Source: Micromonospora sp. Llam0
GTDB lineage: Bacteria > Actinomycetota > Actinomycetes > Mycobacteriales > Micromonosporaceae
Assembly (NCBI RefSeq): GCF_003751085.1
Contig: NZ_RJJY01000001.1
Span: 5,766,001 to 5,830,000 of the forward strand
Direction of reading: 5' to 3'
DNA: 64,000 bases
The translations under genes were made by a program, and so were the position numbers. Below, in pieces: positions 52,488 through 61,937 of the stretch. The notes below the pieces were generated by a model. It made no database searches. It was given only the letters and a program-made list of their open reading frames with translations, and was not told the origin of the DNA. The stretch's first letter is position 1, and each line of letters opens with the position of its first letter.

Positions 52488-53279
52488 GTGTCCTCACGTC
52501 CAGATTCAACGGTCGTCGACCGGCAGTCCGCGAGCGCGCTGTCAGCCAGTGTTGATGACGCTGCGGCCACGCTCGTCGGCGCCGTCAAGCGATACGGCTC
52601 CGGCCGGTCGGCCGTTGTCGCGCTCGACGACGTCACCATCGCGTTCCCCACCGGGAAGTTCACGGCTGTGATGGGCCCGTCGGGTTCGGGAAAGTCGACG
52701 ATGATGCACTGTGCCTCCGGGCTGGATCAACTGACGTCGGGCCGCGCATTCGTCGGCAACGCCGATCTGTCGACCCTCGACGATCGCGAGTTGACCAGGC
52801 TTCGCCGAGAACGGATCGGGTTCGTGTTCCAGGCGTTCAATCTCGTGGCGACACTTACGGCCGAGGAGAACATCTGCCTGCCTATGACGTTGTCCGGGCG
52901 GCGGCCGAGTGCCGCGGTGCTCGATCAGGTCGTGTCGCTGCTGCGCCTCGGTGATCGCATGCGTCACCGGCCGACGGAGCTCTCGGGTGGGCAGCAACAA
53001 CGAGTCGCGGTCGCCCGAGCGCTGGTCGCCCAGCCGCAGGTAATTTTCGCCGACGAGCCCACCGGCAATCTCGACACTCGGTCCGGCCAGGAAATCCTTC
53101 GATTCCTGCGATCAGCAGTCGATCTACATGACCAGTCGATCGTGATGGTCACGCACGATCCCAACGCCGCTGCCTGGGCGGACCGCGTCGTGTTCGTCGT
53201 CGACGGCCGAGTGCACGACGTGATGGATCACCCGTCGGCCGATTCGGTGATCGACGTGATGAAGGGTCTGGCGCGATGA
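52488..53279 (+). CDS. MacB/LolD-type ABC transporter ATP-binding protein
   Basis: This 263-aa ATPase has Walker A GPSGSGKSTMMHCASGLD (about residue 70), VFQAFNLVATLTAEENI, signature LSGGQQQRVAVARALV and Walker B VIFADEPTGNLDT. The GTG at 52488 has GGAG five bases upstream; the frame is open back to an ATG at 52443. It drives the FtsX-type permease whose ATG overlaps its stop. The pair exports a lipid, peptide or drug, or senses them. Confidence 0.9.
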   Translation: MSSRPDSTVVDRQSASALSASVDDAAATLVGAVKRYGSGRSAVVALDDVTIAFPTGKFTAVMGPSGSGKSTMMHCASGLDQLTSGRAFVGNADLSTLDDRELTRLRRERIGFVFQAFNLVATLTAEENICLPMTLSGRRPSAAVLDQVVSLLRLGDRMRHRPTELSGGQQQRVAVARALVAQPQVIFADEPTGNLDTRSGQEILRFLRSAVDLHDQSIVMVTHDPNAAAWADRVVFVVDGRVHDVMDHPSADSVIDVMKGLAR

Positions 53280-55810
53280 GCCAGATGATGCGGAGTGCGG
53301 CTCGAAGCGTGCTCGCGAGTCGGGGTCGGTTCCTGCTGACCGGCACGGCGATCACGCTGTCGGTGGCATTCCTCGTCGCGACGCTGGTGCTGTCCGACTC
53401 GATGCGTGGCCGAGCGGCCCGTGACATCGCCGAAGCGTTGGCCGGGACGGACGCCGTGGTGCAGGGCGTCGTCCTCGGCGAGCCCGGCGGAGGGCCCGGA
53501 GACCCGGAGAGGTCGGTTCGGCGATCACTGGATCCCGACATTACCGAGCGCGTGACTACGGTCGATGGCGTCGACGGGGCCGCCTCGCAGTGGGTCGGCT
53601 TCGCGAAGCTGGTCGTCGACGGATCGTCAGTCGGAACCGGAACGGCGAGCGACGTCGGTCGCAACTGGGTCGCCGACCCGGCGCTCAACCCGTTCCGGCT
53701 CACGAGCGGGCGAGAACCGATCGAGATCGGTGAGATCGTCATCGACCGATCGCTCGCCGGTGACGCCGGCTTGGCTCCGGGTGACGTCGTACAGGTCCTG
53801 ACGACGACGGGGATACACGACGCGACGATCGCCGGTGTCGCGACGATCGCGTCGGCGGACGCGGCGCCGCTGCAGCGAACGGTGCTGTTGCCCGTCGCAG
53901 CGGTGTCCGCCTGGCTCGACACTGCGGCGCCGACGGACGTGCTCGTCGACGTCGCAGAGGGCGCTGACCGCGCCGAGGTACTCGACCGCTTGTCGGCACT
54001 GACCGATGCCGAGGTCATCGACGGGCCCGACCACATCCGGACGATGCAGGACGCCGCGACGTCACCGCTGCAGTTCCTGACCGTGTTCCTCCTGGCCTTC
54101 GCCGTGGTCGCGGTGGTGATCGGTGTCACGATCATCTTCAACACGTTCGCGCTCACCGTCGCCCGCCGCCGACGGGAGTCGGCGCTACTACGCGCGATCG
54201 GTGCGCAACGACGCCAACTGCTCGGCGCGGTGGTGATCGAGGCGGCGATCGTCGGGACGATCGCCACGCTCGTCGGCCTTGTGTGCGGGGTCGCGGGAGT
54301 GGGCGCGCTGCGCTGGCTCGTCGGACTCGCCGGGGTCACGTTGCTCACCGGGCCATCGATCGTGAGCACGACCTCGATCGCGGTCGCCGCGACCGTCGGT
54401 ATCGGCGCGACGATCCTTTCGGCATGGATCCCGGCTCGCCGCGCGGCGGCGACGCCGCCGATCGAGGCGCTGCGCGAGAGCGCGGCGGAACCCCGGGTCG
54501 TGAGCCCGGCGCGAACGGCGAGCGGGCTCGTGCTCGCCGCGGTGGCGATCGCTGGAGGAGCTGTGGCTGTGGTGCGCTCGAACGCGACGTGGGTCATGCT
54601 CGTCGCTGCCATCGTCCCGGCGCTCGTGCTGTGCGGCCCGGCGATCGTGACCGCCACATCTCGTGGGAGCACTCGGGTGGCCCGCCGCGTCGCCGGTGTG
54701 TGTGGCTCAATCGCAGCGGGCAACCTGGCTGCGAGCCCTCGTCGATCGGCGTCAACGGCCCTCGCGCTCATGCTCGGCACCGCGATGGTGACGATGTTCG
54801 CGGTCTTCGCGAGCTCACTGACGAGTGCGGTCGGGACGGACGTTCGGGACGGACTGCAGGCGGACCTGGTGGTCACGTCGGCGACCGCCGACTTCCCGAC
54901 GATCGACCCCACCCTGGCCGGCCGGATCGCAGAGCTGCCCGACGTCGACGCAGTCGCTGCGCTGGCCGTCACCGAAGGGATCGTGGCAGGCAAAGCCGAG
55001 GCGATCGGCGGCATCGACCCGACTGCGCTGCCCAGCATGTTCGACCTCGACCCGATCGCCGGCGACCTCGCCGACCTGAACGCGGGGGGCGTGGCCGTGG
55101 TCGGCGACGACCCGACGCTGCTCGGCGGCAACCTCGTGATCGAGTTCGAACGCTCGACACTCGAGGCGCCGATCGTCGCCGTGGTCCCGAGGAGCACCGG
55201 CGGTTTCGAAGCCCCTTTGTACTTCGTCGACCGTCAGACACTCGACACCCTGGTCGGTCGCCTGCTCGACGCTCGGTTGTTCGTCGACCTCGCCGACGGA
55301 GCGGTCGCAGACGCCGACGAGGACGTGAGGGCGCTGGTCCGAGCCACGCCTGGGTCGTTCTTCGAGACTCGGGCGGAACACGTCGCCAACAGCGGGAGCG
55401 GAATCGCCGCGTTCCGGAACTTCATCGACGGGATGCTCCTCCTCGCGGGCTTCATCGCGCTCCTCGGAGTCGCCAACACCACGGCGCTCGCGATCAATGA
55501 ACGCTCCGGAGAGCTCGGGCTGCTGCGAGCCGTCGGCGCGACTCGCCGCGAGCTGCGTCGAATCGTGCGGCTCGAGGTGGCACTCCTGTCGTTCGTGGCA
55601 GCATCGATCGGTATCGCCGTCGCAGTCGGTCTCGGCTGGGCGCTGATCGACGTCGCCGGTGGCACGGAGATCCCATCCGTCGTCGTACCGTGGCCCCGCC
55701 TCGCCGCAACGCTCGTCATCGCGGTCGCAGCCGGCCTCGCCGCCGCGGCGTGGCCCGCGTTCCGGGTCTCCCGGGTACCCGTGCTCGAGCTGGCGAGCCG
55801 GGACCGCTGA
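53276..55810 (+). CDS. FtsX-like ABC permease
   Basis: This 844-aa permease has TM1 near residue 20, a large extracytoplasmic MacB-PCD domain (about residues 45-240), a first FtsX core with FLTVFLLAFAVVAVVIGVTI and RRRRESALLRAIGAQRRQLL, a second extracytoplasmic part (about 500-680), and a C-terminal FtsX core with NERSGELGLLRAVGATRREL. Ten TM helices in all is usual for actinobacterial members. ATGA overlap couples it to the ATPase. Base composition is typical of the host. Confidence 0.9.
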   Translation: MSQMMRSAARSVLASRGRFLLTGTAITLSVAFLVATLVLSDSMRGRAARDIAEALAGTDAVVQGVVLGEPGGGPGDPERSVRRSLDPDITERVTTVDGVDGAASQWVGFAKLVVDGSSVGTGTASDVGRNWVADPALNPFRLTSGREPIEIGEIVIDRSLAGDAGLAPGDVVQVLTTTGIHDATIAGVATIASADAAPLQRTVLLPVAAVSAWLDTAAPTDVLVDVAEGADRAEVLDRLSALTDAEVIDGPDHIRTMQDAATSPLQFLTVFLLAFAVVAVVIGVTIIFNTFALTVARRRRESALLRAIGAQRRQLLGAVVIEAAIVGTIATLVGLVCGVAGVGALRWLVGLAGVTLLTGPSIVSTTSIAVAATVGIGATILSAWIPARRAAATPPIEALRESAAEPRVVSPARTASGLVLAAVAIAGGAVAVVRSNATWVMLVAAIVPALVLCGPAIVTATSRGSTRVARRVAGVCGSIAAGNLAASPRRSASTALALMLGTAMVTMFAVFASSLTSAVGTDVRDGLQADLVVTSATADFPTIDPTLAGRIAELPDVDAVAALAVTEGIVAGKAEAIGGIDPTALPSMFDLDPIAGDLADLNAGGVAVVGDDPTLLGGNLVIEFERSTLEAPIVAVVPRSTGGFEAPLYFVDRQTLDTLVGRLLDARLFVDLADGAVADADEDVRALVRATPGSFFETRAEHVANSGSGIAAFRNFIDGMLLLAGFIALLGVANTTALAINERSGELGLLRAVGATRRELRRIVRLEVALLSFVAASIGIAVAVGLGWALIDVAGGTEIPSVVVPWPRLAATLVIAVAAGLAAAAWPAFRVSRVPVLELASRDR

Positions 55811-55967
55811 TTCAAGGGTCTCCGCACCGGTCGCCGCCACAGCGCGTACAGCGGCGTGTTGGCGTCGGTCTCGTCTCACGGCCGAGGCTGTCCCGGGTCG
55901 GCGGCGGGTACGCTTTTTCATCCCTTGCGGTCGATTGGGTGCTCGGTGCGTACTCGTGCGACGAGCA

Positions 55968-56001
55968 CCACTCACGGCCGGACCAGTCCGGCCGTGAGTG
56001 G
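55968..56001. terminator. Strong 16-bp hairpin after the FtsX gene
   Basis: CCACTCACGGCCGGAC and GTCCGGCCGTGAGTGG form a perfect 16-bp stem with a 2-base loop, 158 bp after the permease stop. It probably ends the ABC operon, and it would work in either direction. Confidence 0.7.
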
Positions 56002-56082
56002 TCGCGTCCGGCCGGGTTTCGATCGTGGCGGAGTGGCCAGCGGTCCGGGTCCGGATACCCGGACGGCTATGCCGTTTCGCGT

Positions 56083-56200
56083 AGACCGAGTTCCTCACCA
56101 CCCAGGCCAAAGGCACCCTGGCCTGCGACTTCCTACACGTCGACACCATCCAGCGCTACCGGACCGTGGCATCCAGCGCCCCGTTGGCCAAGGGGCCGAC
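56083..56200 (+). pseudogene. Integrase-core scrap
   Basis: Reads FLTTQAKGTLACDFLHVDTI then an unrelated sequence. ACDF..VDT is the first catalytic-Asp segment of IS481-type integrase cores. Only about 25 codons remain. The remainder of the 55811-56295 gap shows no gene apart from the hairpin. Confidence 0.5.
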
Positions 56201-56295
56201 GGCCTACTCACCAACGGCGACAGCGTGGTGGTTGCCGCCAAGGTGGCTTGGGTTGAGCACCGAAAATACTCGCTGACTGCGGTCGGCGTGGGTGG

Positions 56296-56790
56296 TCAGC
56301 CCTGGTGGCGGGGCCTGCCCTTGAGTCGACGGCTGAACTCCCGGGCGATCTCCCGGTCCGCCTCCCGTTCGGCGATGGCCTGCCGCTTGTCGAAACTGCG
56401 CCGGCCCCTCGCGAGGCCGAATTCGACCTTCGCCCAACCCTTCTCGAAGTACAGCGACAGCGGTACGAGCGTCAGGCCGCCCTCTCGGAGGCGTTCCAGG
56501 ATCCGATCGATTTCCACCCGACGCAGGAGCAGCTTTCGGGTACGCCGGGGCTGGTGGTTCGTCCAACTCCCGAAGCCGTACTCGGCGATGTGCAGCCCGT
56601 GCAGCATGATTTCGCGGTCCCCTTGCTGCGCGAAGGCGTCCACCAGCGACACCCGACCGGCCCGCACCGACTTCACCTCGGTGCCGACCAGGACTATCCC
56701 CGCCTCGTAGGTGCGCAGGATCTGGTAGTCGTGCCGCGCCCTCTTGTTAGTGGCCACCATCAGGTGACCGCTCTCGCCAGACCTACCCAT
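56296..56790 (-). CDS. smpB: SsrA-binding protein SmpB
   Basis: This 164-aa protein has the SmpB barrel: [73 protein letters not shown] and the basic tail [19 protein letters not shown]. It delivers tmRNA to stalled ribosomes. The ATG at 56790 is used; another ATG nine bases upstream has a similar context. I do not see the ssrA gene in this window. Confidence 0.95.
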   Translation of the reverse strand: MGRSGESGHLMVATNKRARHDYQILRTYEAGIVLVGTEVKSVRAGRVSLVDAFAQQGDREIMLHGLHIAEYGFGSWTNHQPRRTRKLLLRRVEIDRILERLREGGLTLVPLSLYFEKGWAKVEFGLARGRRSFDKRQAIAEREADREIAREFSRRLKGRPRHQG

Positions 56791-56916
56791 GGAAACCATC
56801 ACCTCGCTGCGGCGCTTCCTCACAAGGGTATCGGGGCGCGGTGTGCAGCGGGCTCGACGCAAGAATCCGGACCCGGGTACGCATCGAATGTCGTACCCGG
56901 CGGGCACCATGACCGT

Positions 56917-57330
56917 ATGGCTGCCCCCGCCCTGGATCCGGAGCACGTCCGGCCGCAAGCCCTGTCGTTGCGTGAGGCCCGCACCCGGCTGGCCCAACTC
57001 GTCGCGCTCGCCGAGTTGACCGACACCGTCACGGTGATCGAGCACGACCGCGACGCCCGCCCCGTCGCCGCCATCGTGCCGGCGGCCGCCGCGCGGAGCG
57101 TCGCGCAGGCACGCGCCGATGCGGGACGGATCGCCGAGGTCACCGCCGGCTGGGCGCACCGGTTGGAGCAGACGCGACAGCGCAGCGCCCGCCAGCACGC
57201 CAACAACCTGCGGGTGCTGACCGACGCCCTCGCCGAGGTCTGGGCCGAGCTTGACCGGCGGATCCCGTCGGCCAGCGACCCGGCGCTGGCGCGGCTGCGG
57301 GCCGCGCACATGGACCTGCTGCGGCGCTGA
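56917..57330 (+). CDS. Phd/YefM-type antitoxin-like protein, no toxin partner
   Basis: This 137-aa protein begins [20 protein letters not shown], then [20 protein letters not shown] and [15 protein letters not shown], matching the Phd/YefM fold (SLREAR..L..LV, and V.I...R..AAIV). The C-terminal half is a long helical Arg/Ala-rich segment ([20 protein letters not shown]), longer than in normal antitoxins. No toxin gene follows; the next DNA is an integrase remnant. It is divergent from smpB. Confidence 0.65.
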   Translation: MAAPALDPEHVRPQALSLREARTRLAQLVALAELTDTVTVIEHDRDARPVAAIVPAAAARSVAQARADAGRIAEVTAGWAHRLEQTRQRSARQHANNLRVLTDALAEVWAELDRRIPSASDPALARLRAAHMDLLRR

Positions 57331-57396
57331 ACGCGCTGGCGGGGTCGCTGGGCGGGCCGGTCTGTCCTATGGGAAAAGATGCGGCCATGCCCAGAA

Positions 57397-58068
57397 TCAG
57401 ACACGAGCCGTCGCTTGACCAGCACGGACGGGACCGTCGGCACCCGCAGTGTTCGCCCAGTTCCCGGCCGCGCGGGGCCTTGCCATCGACATGTGCGGGC
57501 GGACTCGGCGGTTCGTAGCAGCCGTTGACTCTTGACACTCCCCGCCGGTGGCCGGAAGACACGGCTGGGGTACCGCCGTATTCACGGCGAACTGCTCGTG
57601 CTGGGCGTCAAGGTCGCCGTCTCGACCGTCAGGAGATCCTGAGAGACGCCGGCGTCGATCCGGCTCCCGAGCGCGCCCATGCCACCTGGGCGGCGTTCCC
57701 GCGTTCCCAGGGCGGACTTCTTCGAGACCACGACGGTGACCGGCGCCCGTTTGTACGTCCTGGCCGCTATCGAACACGCCAGTCGACGGATCCGGACTCT
57801 CGGCGTTACCGCTCATCCGACCGCCGCCTGGGTGACCCACGCCACCACGCAATGCGGTGAGGCCGATGCCTAGCCAGATGAGGTTGAGCGCGGTCGACGG
57901 CCATGCCTGGTGAAACGCGCCGTTGACTGCGAGCCCGCCGGCACCTGCGAGATTGAGCAGGTGGTACCACATCCCCACAGCGAGCCGTCCGCTGGACAGC
58001 CGGGCGTAGGCGAGCAGGAGGCAGGCTGCGCCGACCCAGCCGATGGCGTCGGTGGCAAGCATCGCCAT
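57397..58068 (-). CDS. CBU_0592-type small membrane protein with a run-on tail
   Basis: Residues 1-75 form a three-helix membrane protein ([60 protein letters not shown]). This matches the whole length of the CBU_0592-like family, so the natural gene is about 57840-58068. The remaining 148 residues read through the integrase remnant and look like noise. The original stop was probably lost on insertion. Start at the ATG next to the cyclase gene's stop. Confidence 0.6.
   Translation of the reverse strand: MAMLATDAIGWVGAACLLLAYARLSSGRLAVGMWYHLLNLAGAGGLAVNGAFHQAWPSTALNLIWLGIGLTALRGGVGHPGGGRMSGNAESPDPSTGVFDSGQDVQTGAGHRRGLEEVRPGNAGTPPRWHGRAREPDRRRRLSGSPDGRDGDLDAQHEQFAVNTAVPQPCLPATGGECQESTAATNRRVRPHMSMARPRAAGNWANTAGADGPVRAGQATARV
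57545..57850 (+). pseudogene. Integrase-type transposase remnant
   Basis: Frames on the plus strand join to give [20 protein letters not shown] (HTH_21 end), [20 protein letters not shown], and [20 protein letters not shown] then [20 protein letters not shown]. Two frameshifts and the absence of the last catalytic part make it non-functional. It overlaps the end of the membrane protein gene on the other strand. Confidence 0.72.
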
Positions 58069-58976
58069 TACCGCGGCACGATGGCGTAGGCCCGCACTGG
58101 GAACGTGCCGAAGCCGCGTACCCGCGGCGGTGCCGCGTGGAGGCGGGCCCCGGTGGCGGGAAGGTCGGCCAGGCCGGTGAGGTGTTCGAGCACCGGCACA
58201 CCGGCGTCGAGCAGGATTGAGTGGGCCGGTCGCTGCCCGCCGCTGTACATGTCATCGATGTTGACGCTGTCGATGCCGACGAGCCGGGCGCCAGCGTCGG
58301 CAAGCAGCTTGGCGGCCGGCTCGGTGAGGTACGGGGCAGGATCCCCGTACGCCTCGCTGCCCCAATGCCGGTCCCAGCCGGTGTGTAACAGCACCGCGGC
58401 ACCGGCTAGGTCCAATGCTGCCAGCGCCTGCGGCCCGATGCCGCGCTGGTCGAGATCGACGAGGCGCACCACGACCGTAGGCAGGTCTGCGACCGTCTCC
58501 AGCGGCAGGGCGGCTAGGTCGGCTCCGTCTGCATAGCGGTGGTAGGGGCTGTCGAGGTAGGTGCCCGTGTTGCCGACCATGCTGATGAGGTCGATGGCGA
58601 ACTCGACGCCCGGCGCGTAGCGAGTGCGGGAATCCTCGCGGGTGAGGTGTGGAGTGATCTCTGGTCCCGGTAGGCCAGGATACGTCGTCATGCCCGCCTC
58701 GATCACGTGGTTGAGCTCCACCAGGCGGCCTGGCGACGCTGGCGTAGCGGTCGTGGGCACGTCACGCGAGCCCTTGTCCGGCTCACGCACCACCCGTAGT
58801 CGGCTGATGCGCACCTGGTCGACCATCAACAGGCCGAGGTGGCCAATGAGCAGGTTGGCGAGTTCGTTCTCAGCGATGTCGGCGGCCGGCAGGTCGAGCC
58901 GGAACCCCTGCGTCTGCAAGCCACCACCGTTGAGGAAGGTCACCTCGGCGTCGAACACTGCGCGGTATTCGGTCAT
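58068..58976 (-). CDS. Cyclase family protein (kynurenine formamidase-like) with N-terminal extension
   Basis: This 302-aa protein has a cyclase domain from about residue 80 (RLVELNHVIEAGMTTYPGLP, ISMVGNTGTYLDSPYHRYAD with the HxGTHxDxPxH-type metal site shown here as GNTGTYLDSPYH, VGIDSVNIDDMYSGGQRPAH). The first His of the motif is replaced by N, so the metal site differs from the standard. The first 75 residues (AVFDAEVTFLNGGGLQTQGF to SRLRVVREPDKG) form an extra domain that I do not recognise. The LysR gene is divergent. Confidence 0.8.
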   Translation of the reverse strand: MTEYRAVFDAEVTFLNGGGLQTQGFRLDLPAADIAENELANLLIGHLGLLMVDQVRISRLRVVREPDKGSRDVPTTATPASPGRLVELNHVIEAGMTTYPGLPGPEITPHLTREDSRTRYAPGVEFAIDLISMVGNTGTYLDSPYHRYADGADLAALPLETVADLPTVVVRLVDLDQRGIGPQALAALDLAGAAVLLHTGWDRHWGSEAYGDPAPYLTEPAAKLLADAGARLVGIDSVNIDDMYSGGQRPAHSILLDAGVPVLEHLTGLADLPATGARLHAAPPRVRGFGTFPVRAYAIVPR

Positions 58977-59047
58977 GTGGCCATGCTCCGCCAGCCTGGT
59001 GTTCAGCGGAAGTGACGGTTTCTGTATGCCGTATGTAGAATTTCTGA

Positions 59048-59953
59048 ATGCAGATTGATCCGCGGCGTCTGGCCGTCCTCGGAGCCGTGGCCAACGCGGG
59101 CGGGGTTCTCGCGGCTGCCACGGTGCTGCACCTGACCCCGTCGGCAGTGTCCCAGCACATCGCCCGCCTGGAAGCCGAGACCGGCGTGACACTGCTCGAC
59201 CGGTCGCGGCTCGGTGGGCGGCGGGCCGCCGGTCTCACCCCGGCCGGACGGCTCCTCGCCGCGCACGCCACGCGCCTCGCTGAGACCCTCGCCACCGCCG
59301 AGCGGGAACTCGCCGCGCTGACCGGACAGGTGACGGGGCCCGTCAGCGTCGGGGCCTTACCGACAGCGATCCGGCACCTGGTAGCGCCGGCAGCCGCCGT
59401 GGTGGCCGCGACGAACCCGAACGTCGAGGTCCGTATCCGCCAACTTGAACGCGAGCCCGGCCTGGCGGCGCTGCAGGCCGGCGGACTCGACCTACTGATC
59501 ATGGATGCTGGCCCGATCGATCCGCCCGCGAACCAGCCCGGTCTGCGTGCGATACGACTGCGTGACGATCCTTTCCAGATCGTCTTTCCCGAGCAGTGGG
59601 CTCCGGTGGCCGGCATCGAAGCCCTGCTGACCCGGCCCTGGGTCGACGGGCCGCCGGGCTCCGCGTCGCACCGGGCGCTCAACCGGATCGCCGCCCGCTA
59701 CGACGCCGTACTCGACCGTGTACACGAGTGCCTGGAGTTCCCCGCCACGCTCGCCGTCGTTGCAGCCGGGCTCGCAGCGGCCGTGGTCCCCACGCTCGCC
59801 CTGCAGATCCACAAACTGACCGCCATCGAGGCGCTCCACGAGCCCTACGTCGGAGCCCGCCGAATCGACATGGTCCACAGGCACGGCCGGCACGAGCCGA
59901 GCCCCGCTACAGAACTGGTCGCCCAGGCGATTTTCACCCAGGAAAACCAGTGA
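59048..59953 (+). CDS. LysR-family transcriptional regulator
   Basis: This 301-aa regulator has the HTH RRLAVLGAVANAGGVLAAAT then HLTPSAVSQHIARLEAETGV and a substrate domain (ALQAGGLDLLIMDAGP). The ATG 59048 is 71 bp from the cyclase start on the other strand, so it likely controls the cyclase gene. An ATTTCTGAATGCAGATTG-type T-N11-A motif may be in that gap. Confidence 0.9.
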   Translation: MQIDPRRLAVLGAVANAGGVLAAATVLHLTPSAVSQHIARLEAETGVTLLDRSRLGGRRAAGLTPAGRLLAAHATRLAETLATAERELAALTGQVTGPVSVGALPTAIRHLVAPAAAVVAATNPNVEVRIRQLEREPGLAALQAGGLDLLIMDAGPIDPPANQPGLRAIRLRDDPFQIVFPEQWAPVAGIEALLTRPWVDGPPGSASHRALNRIAARYDAVLDRVHECLEFPATLAVVAAGLAAAVVPTLALQIHKLTAIEALHEPYVGARRIDMVHRHGRHEPSPATELVAQAIFTQENQ

Positions 59954-60036
59954 CAGCGGCGACCGCAGAGCAGTCGTTCCTGCGCCAGTGGTTCGTCGAC
60001 CGCGACCGATACGACGCCGCATGGCACGAGGGGTGA
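59950..60036 (+). pseudogene. 28-codon gene start, cut off
   Basis: GTG 59950 overlaps the LysR stop and opens TAATAEQSFLRQWFVDRDRY then DAAWHEG-stop. It looks like the start of a larger protein whose body was replaced by an integrase remnant. Confidence 0.35.
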
Positions 60037-60049
60037 CCGGAAGGTGCCG

Positions 60050-60315
60050 ACAGTCCCGTCCGCGCTGGTCAAGCGACGTTCTCGTATTCGTGTAGAGTCC
60101 GCCGAGTCGGTCGTGCCACGAACGTGTAGACGGTTCAGCGCTGCGGGATCGGTGAGCGGTTCGGGTAGCGGTTGCAGAGGTCGGGCGTTGGCGATGCGGC
60201 GATGCGGGCGGTGCCGGTTGTGATGTCGTTCGTACTCGCGCAGGGCGCGTATCAGGTGGGCTTGGTTCCAGGTCAGCGCCCGGTCGAGTAGTTCATGCCG
60301 GCAGGCTCTCGCCAT
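60050..60315 (-). pseudogene. Integrase-type transposase C-terminal remnant
   Basis: Minus strand reads CRHELLDRALTWNQAHLIRA, LREYERHHNRHRPHRRIANA and RPLQPLPEPL, the C-terminal end of an IS481/IS3-type rve transposase. The catalytic part is gone. Confidence 0.7.
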
Positions 60316-60415
60316 GCAGCTACCGCTGCAGAACGGCGGCTGTGGACGAGGGGCCGACGTGGACGGACAACGGCCCGTCCACGTCGGGCAATGGCTGCGG
60401 ATTTGTCGCCCTGTC

Positions 60416-60928
60416 CTAGTCGTCGCTGTCCGTGGCGGGCACCGTCGGTGGTGAGGACTCGGCTGCTGGCTCCCGCCCGGCCAGCTTCTCCCGGGCCTTG
60501 GCTGCGGCGTCCTGAGCGGCCGCTGTAGCGGTGCGTGCGGCCGCGCTGGCCCGTTCTGCGACCGTCACAGCGGCGGAGCGGGCCTTGTCAGCCACCGCCG
60601 AGGGCGGGTCGTCCGGCTGCGCCGTTGCGGCCGAGTCATGAGGGTGTGGCCGCCGGTTCAGCGTAGCCGCCGCGACCGCGCCGATGATCACCCCGGCGGC
60701 CAAGCCGATGCCGGCCCACCGCCACCGCGAGTTCGGCAGTTCGCCGCGCAGGGCGAGCCGTGCCAGCGCGGCTCGGTCCCGGGCCAGCGACCCCCGCGCT
60801 CGGGACGTGTCCCCGACCTGTCTCGCGGCTTCCTGAGTGGCGGTCAACAGGTGCTCCCACGCCGCCGACAGTTCGGTGCGAGCGCGCTGCGGATAGTGGG
60901 CGGGACTTCGATCAGACAGGTTAATCAT
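60416..60928 (-). CDS. Single-pass membrane protein with Ala-rich tail
   Basis: This 170-aa protein has a cytoplasmic-type helical first third (RARTELSAAWEHLLTATQEA, RDRAALARLALRGELP), one TM segment (WAGIGLAAGVIIGAVAAATL, about residues 70-90), and an Ala/Lys helix (AVTVAERASAAARTATAAAQ). It is similar in style to actinobacterial phage-holin/YtxH-like proteins, but no family can be named. Start at ATG 60928. Confidence 0.65.
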   Translation of the reverse strand: MINLSDRSPAHYPQRARTELSAAWEHLLTATQEAARQVGDTSRARGSLARDRAALARLALRGELPNSRWRWAGIGLAAGVIIGAVAAATLNRRPHPHDSAATAQPDDPPSAVADKARSAAVTVAERASAAARTATAAAQDAAAKAREKLAGREPAAESSPPTVPATDSDD

Positions 60929-61887
60929 GCTGCCACCTTCCGTTGCCGGAACTGCGTACGACGACCGTCTTAGCCGACCCGAGTACACACCAGCGCCAGC
61001 CGGTGCGCCAGCCCCAACCCGTCGCATCCGACCGAGGATCCCTGCGCAGCCGGCGCCTGAGTCGCCGCCGATACCCATGGCGGGCGCCACCAGCTGCTGA
61101 TCCGCCGCCACCGCAGAACCGGCGAGCTGGCCCTCTACCGCTGCTGGGCACCCGTCACCGGATCGAAGCCCAGCCGGCGACGTCGGTACCGGTCCTCGGA
61201 GCGACGACTCCGTCGGTACGGCCCGCGTGCTCATGATCAACAGCGGAGGGTTCGCGGCGCCGGTAACCACTCACCCTGGTCAGCGTCCCGCCCATGCAGG
61301 CAAGACACGGGTCCCAGGAAACGCCGTCCGGTGACTGGTCCGAGCCGTGCCCGCCGTACGGCGGGAGAACGCCACCACCAGCGCCGCCAGGTCGAAAACC
61401 CACAGCCATCGACACAAGCTGATGACCGCATCGTCGTCGAGGCTGCAGGTGGTCGGAAGCTTGACCGCAATCCAGACACCGTCGCCCGGCAGTCGCCTGA
61501 CCGCGTCGCGGCACGAGTGCGCACGGCGGACGTCTCACCGCCGCCCAAGGCAGCGCAGGCAGGGCCGATGCAGGTTCGGGGCTCCGCCTGATGTGGGACA
61601 GATCCGCCGCACGTGTACGGGGTCGTGAAGTTGCGTGGGCCCCGACACCGGCGGTCAGTGCCAGGTAAAGGCAACAGAGGAAAGGGAGGGCGGTACGCCG
61701 TTGGATCGCCCGCCGGCAGGACGTAGTCGCAGTCCTGCCGCGGACACCGTAGTCCCATCGAACGTGAGGTGGTGGTCTCCGGTCACGCTTATGCGATCCT
61801 CGCATCCCCTGTCGCAGATGGCGGCACGGTGCGGAAGCGAGAACCCGACGAACCTGTCGGTAGATGGTGTATTCAACCCGTAACCCT
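60929..61887. other. 960-bp stretch without a supported gene
   Basis: Several long frames exist on both strands, but none has a ribosome site, a family match or steady codon use. I read it as non-coding or decayed sequence. The right part should hold the promoter of the MerR-type gene. Confidence 0.45.
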
Positions 61888-61916
61888 GGGCCCCGGCGCG
61901 CTCTGCGCCGGGGCCC
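61888..61916 (+). promoter_or_regulatory. 12-bp perfect hairpin in the leader of the MerR-type gene
   Basis: GGGCCCCGGCGC and GCGCCGGGGCCC pair around GCTCT, ending 21 bases before the ATG. It could be a terminator of an upstream transcript or an attenuator of the MerR gene. No tRNA or rRNA gene is seen directly upstream. Confidence 0.5.
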
Positions 61917-61937
61917 TCGTTCATGAAAGAGGTATGC

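Noticed and set aside
53149..55197. 682-codon minus-strand frame opposite the FtsX permease
   Set aside because: Ser/Thr/Ala-rich antisense translation typical of the reverse of a high-GC membrane gene.
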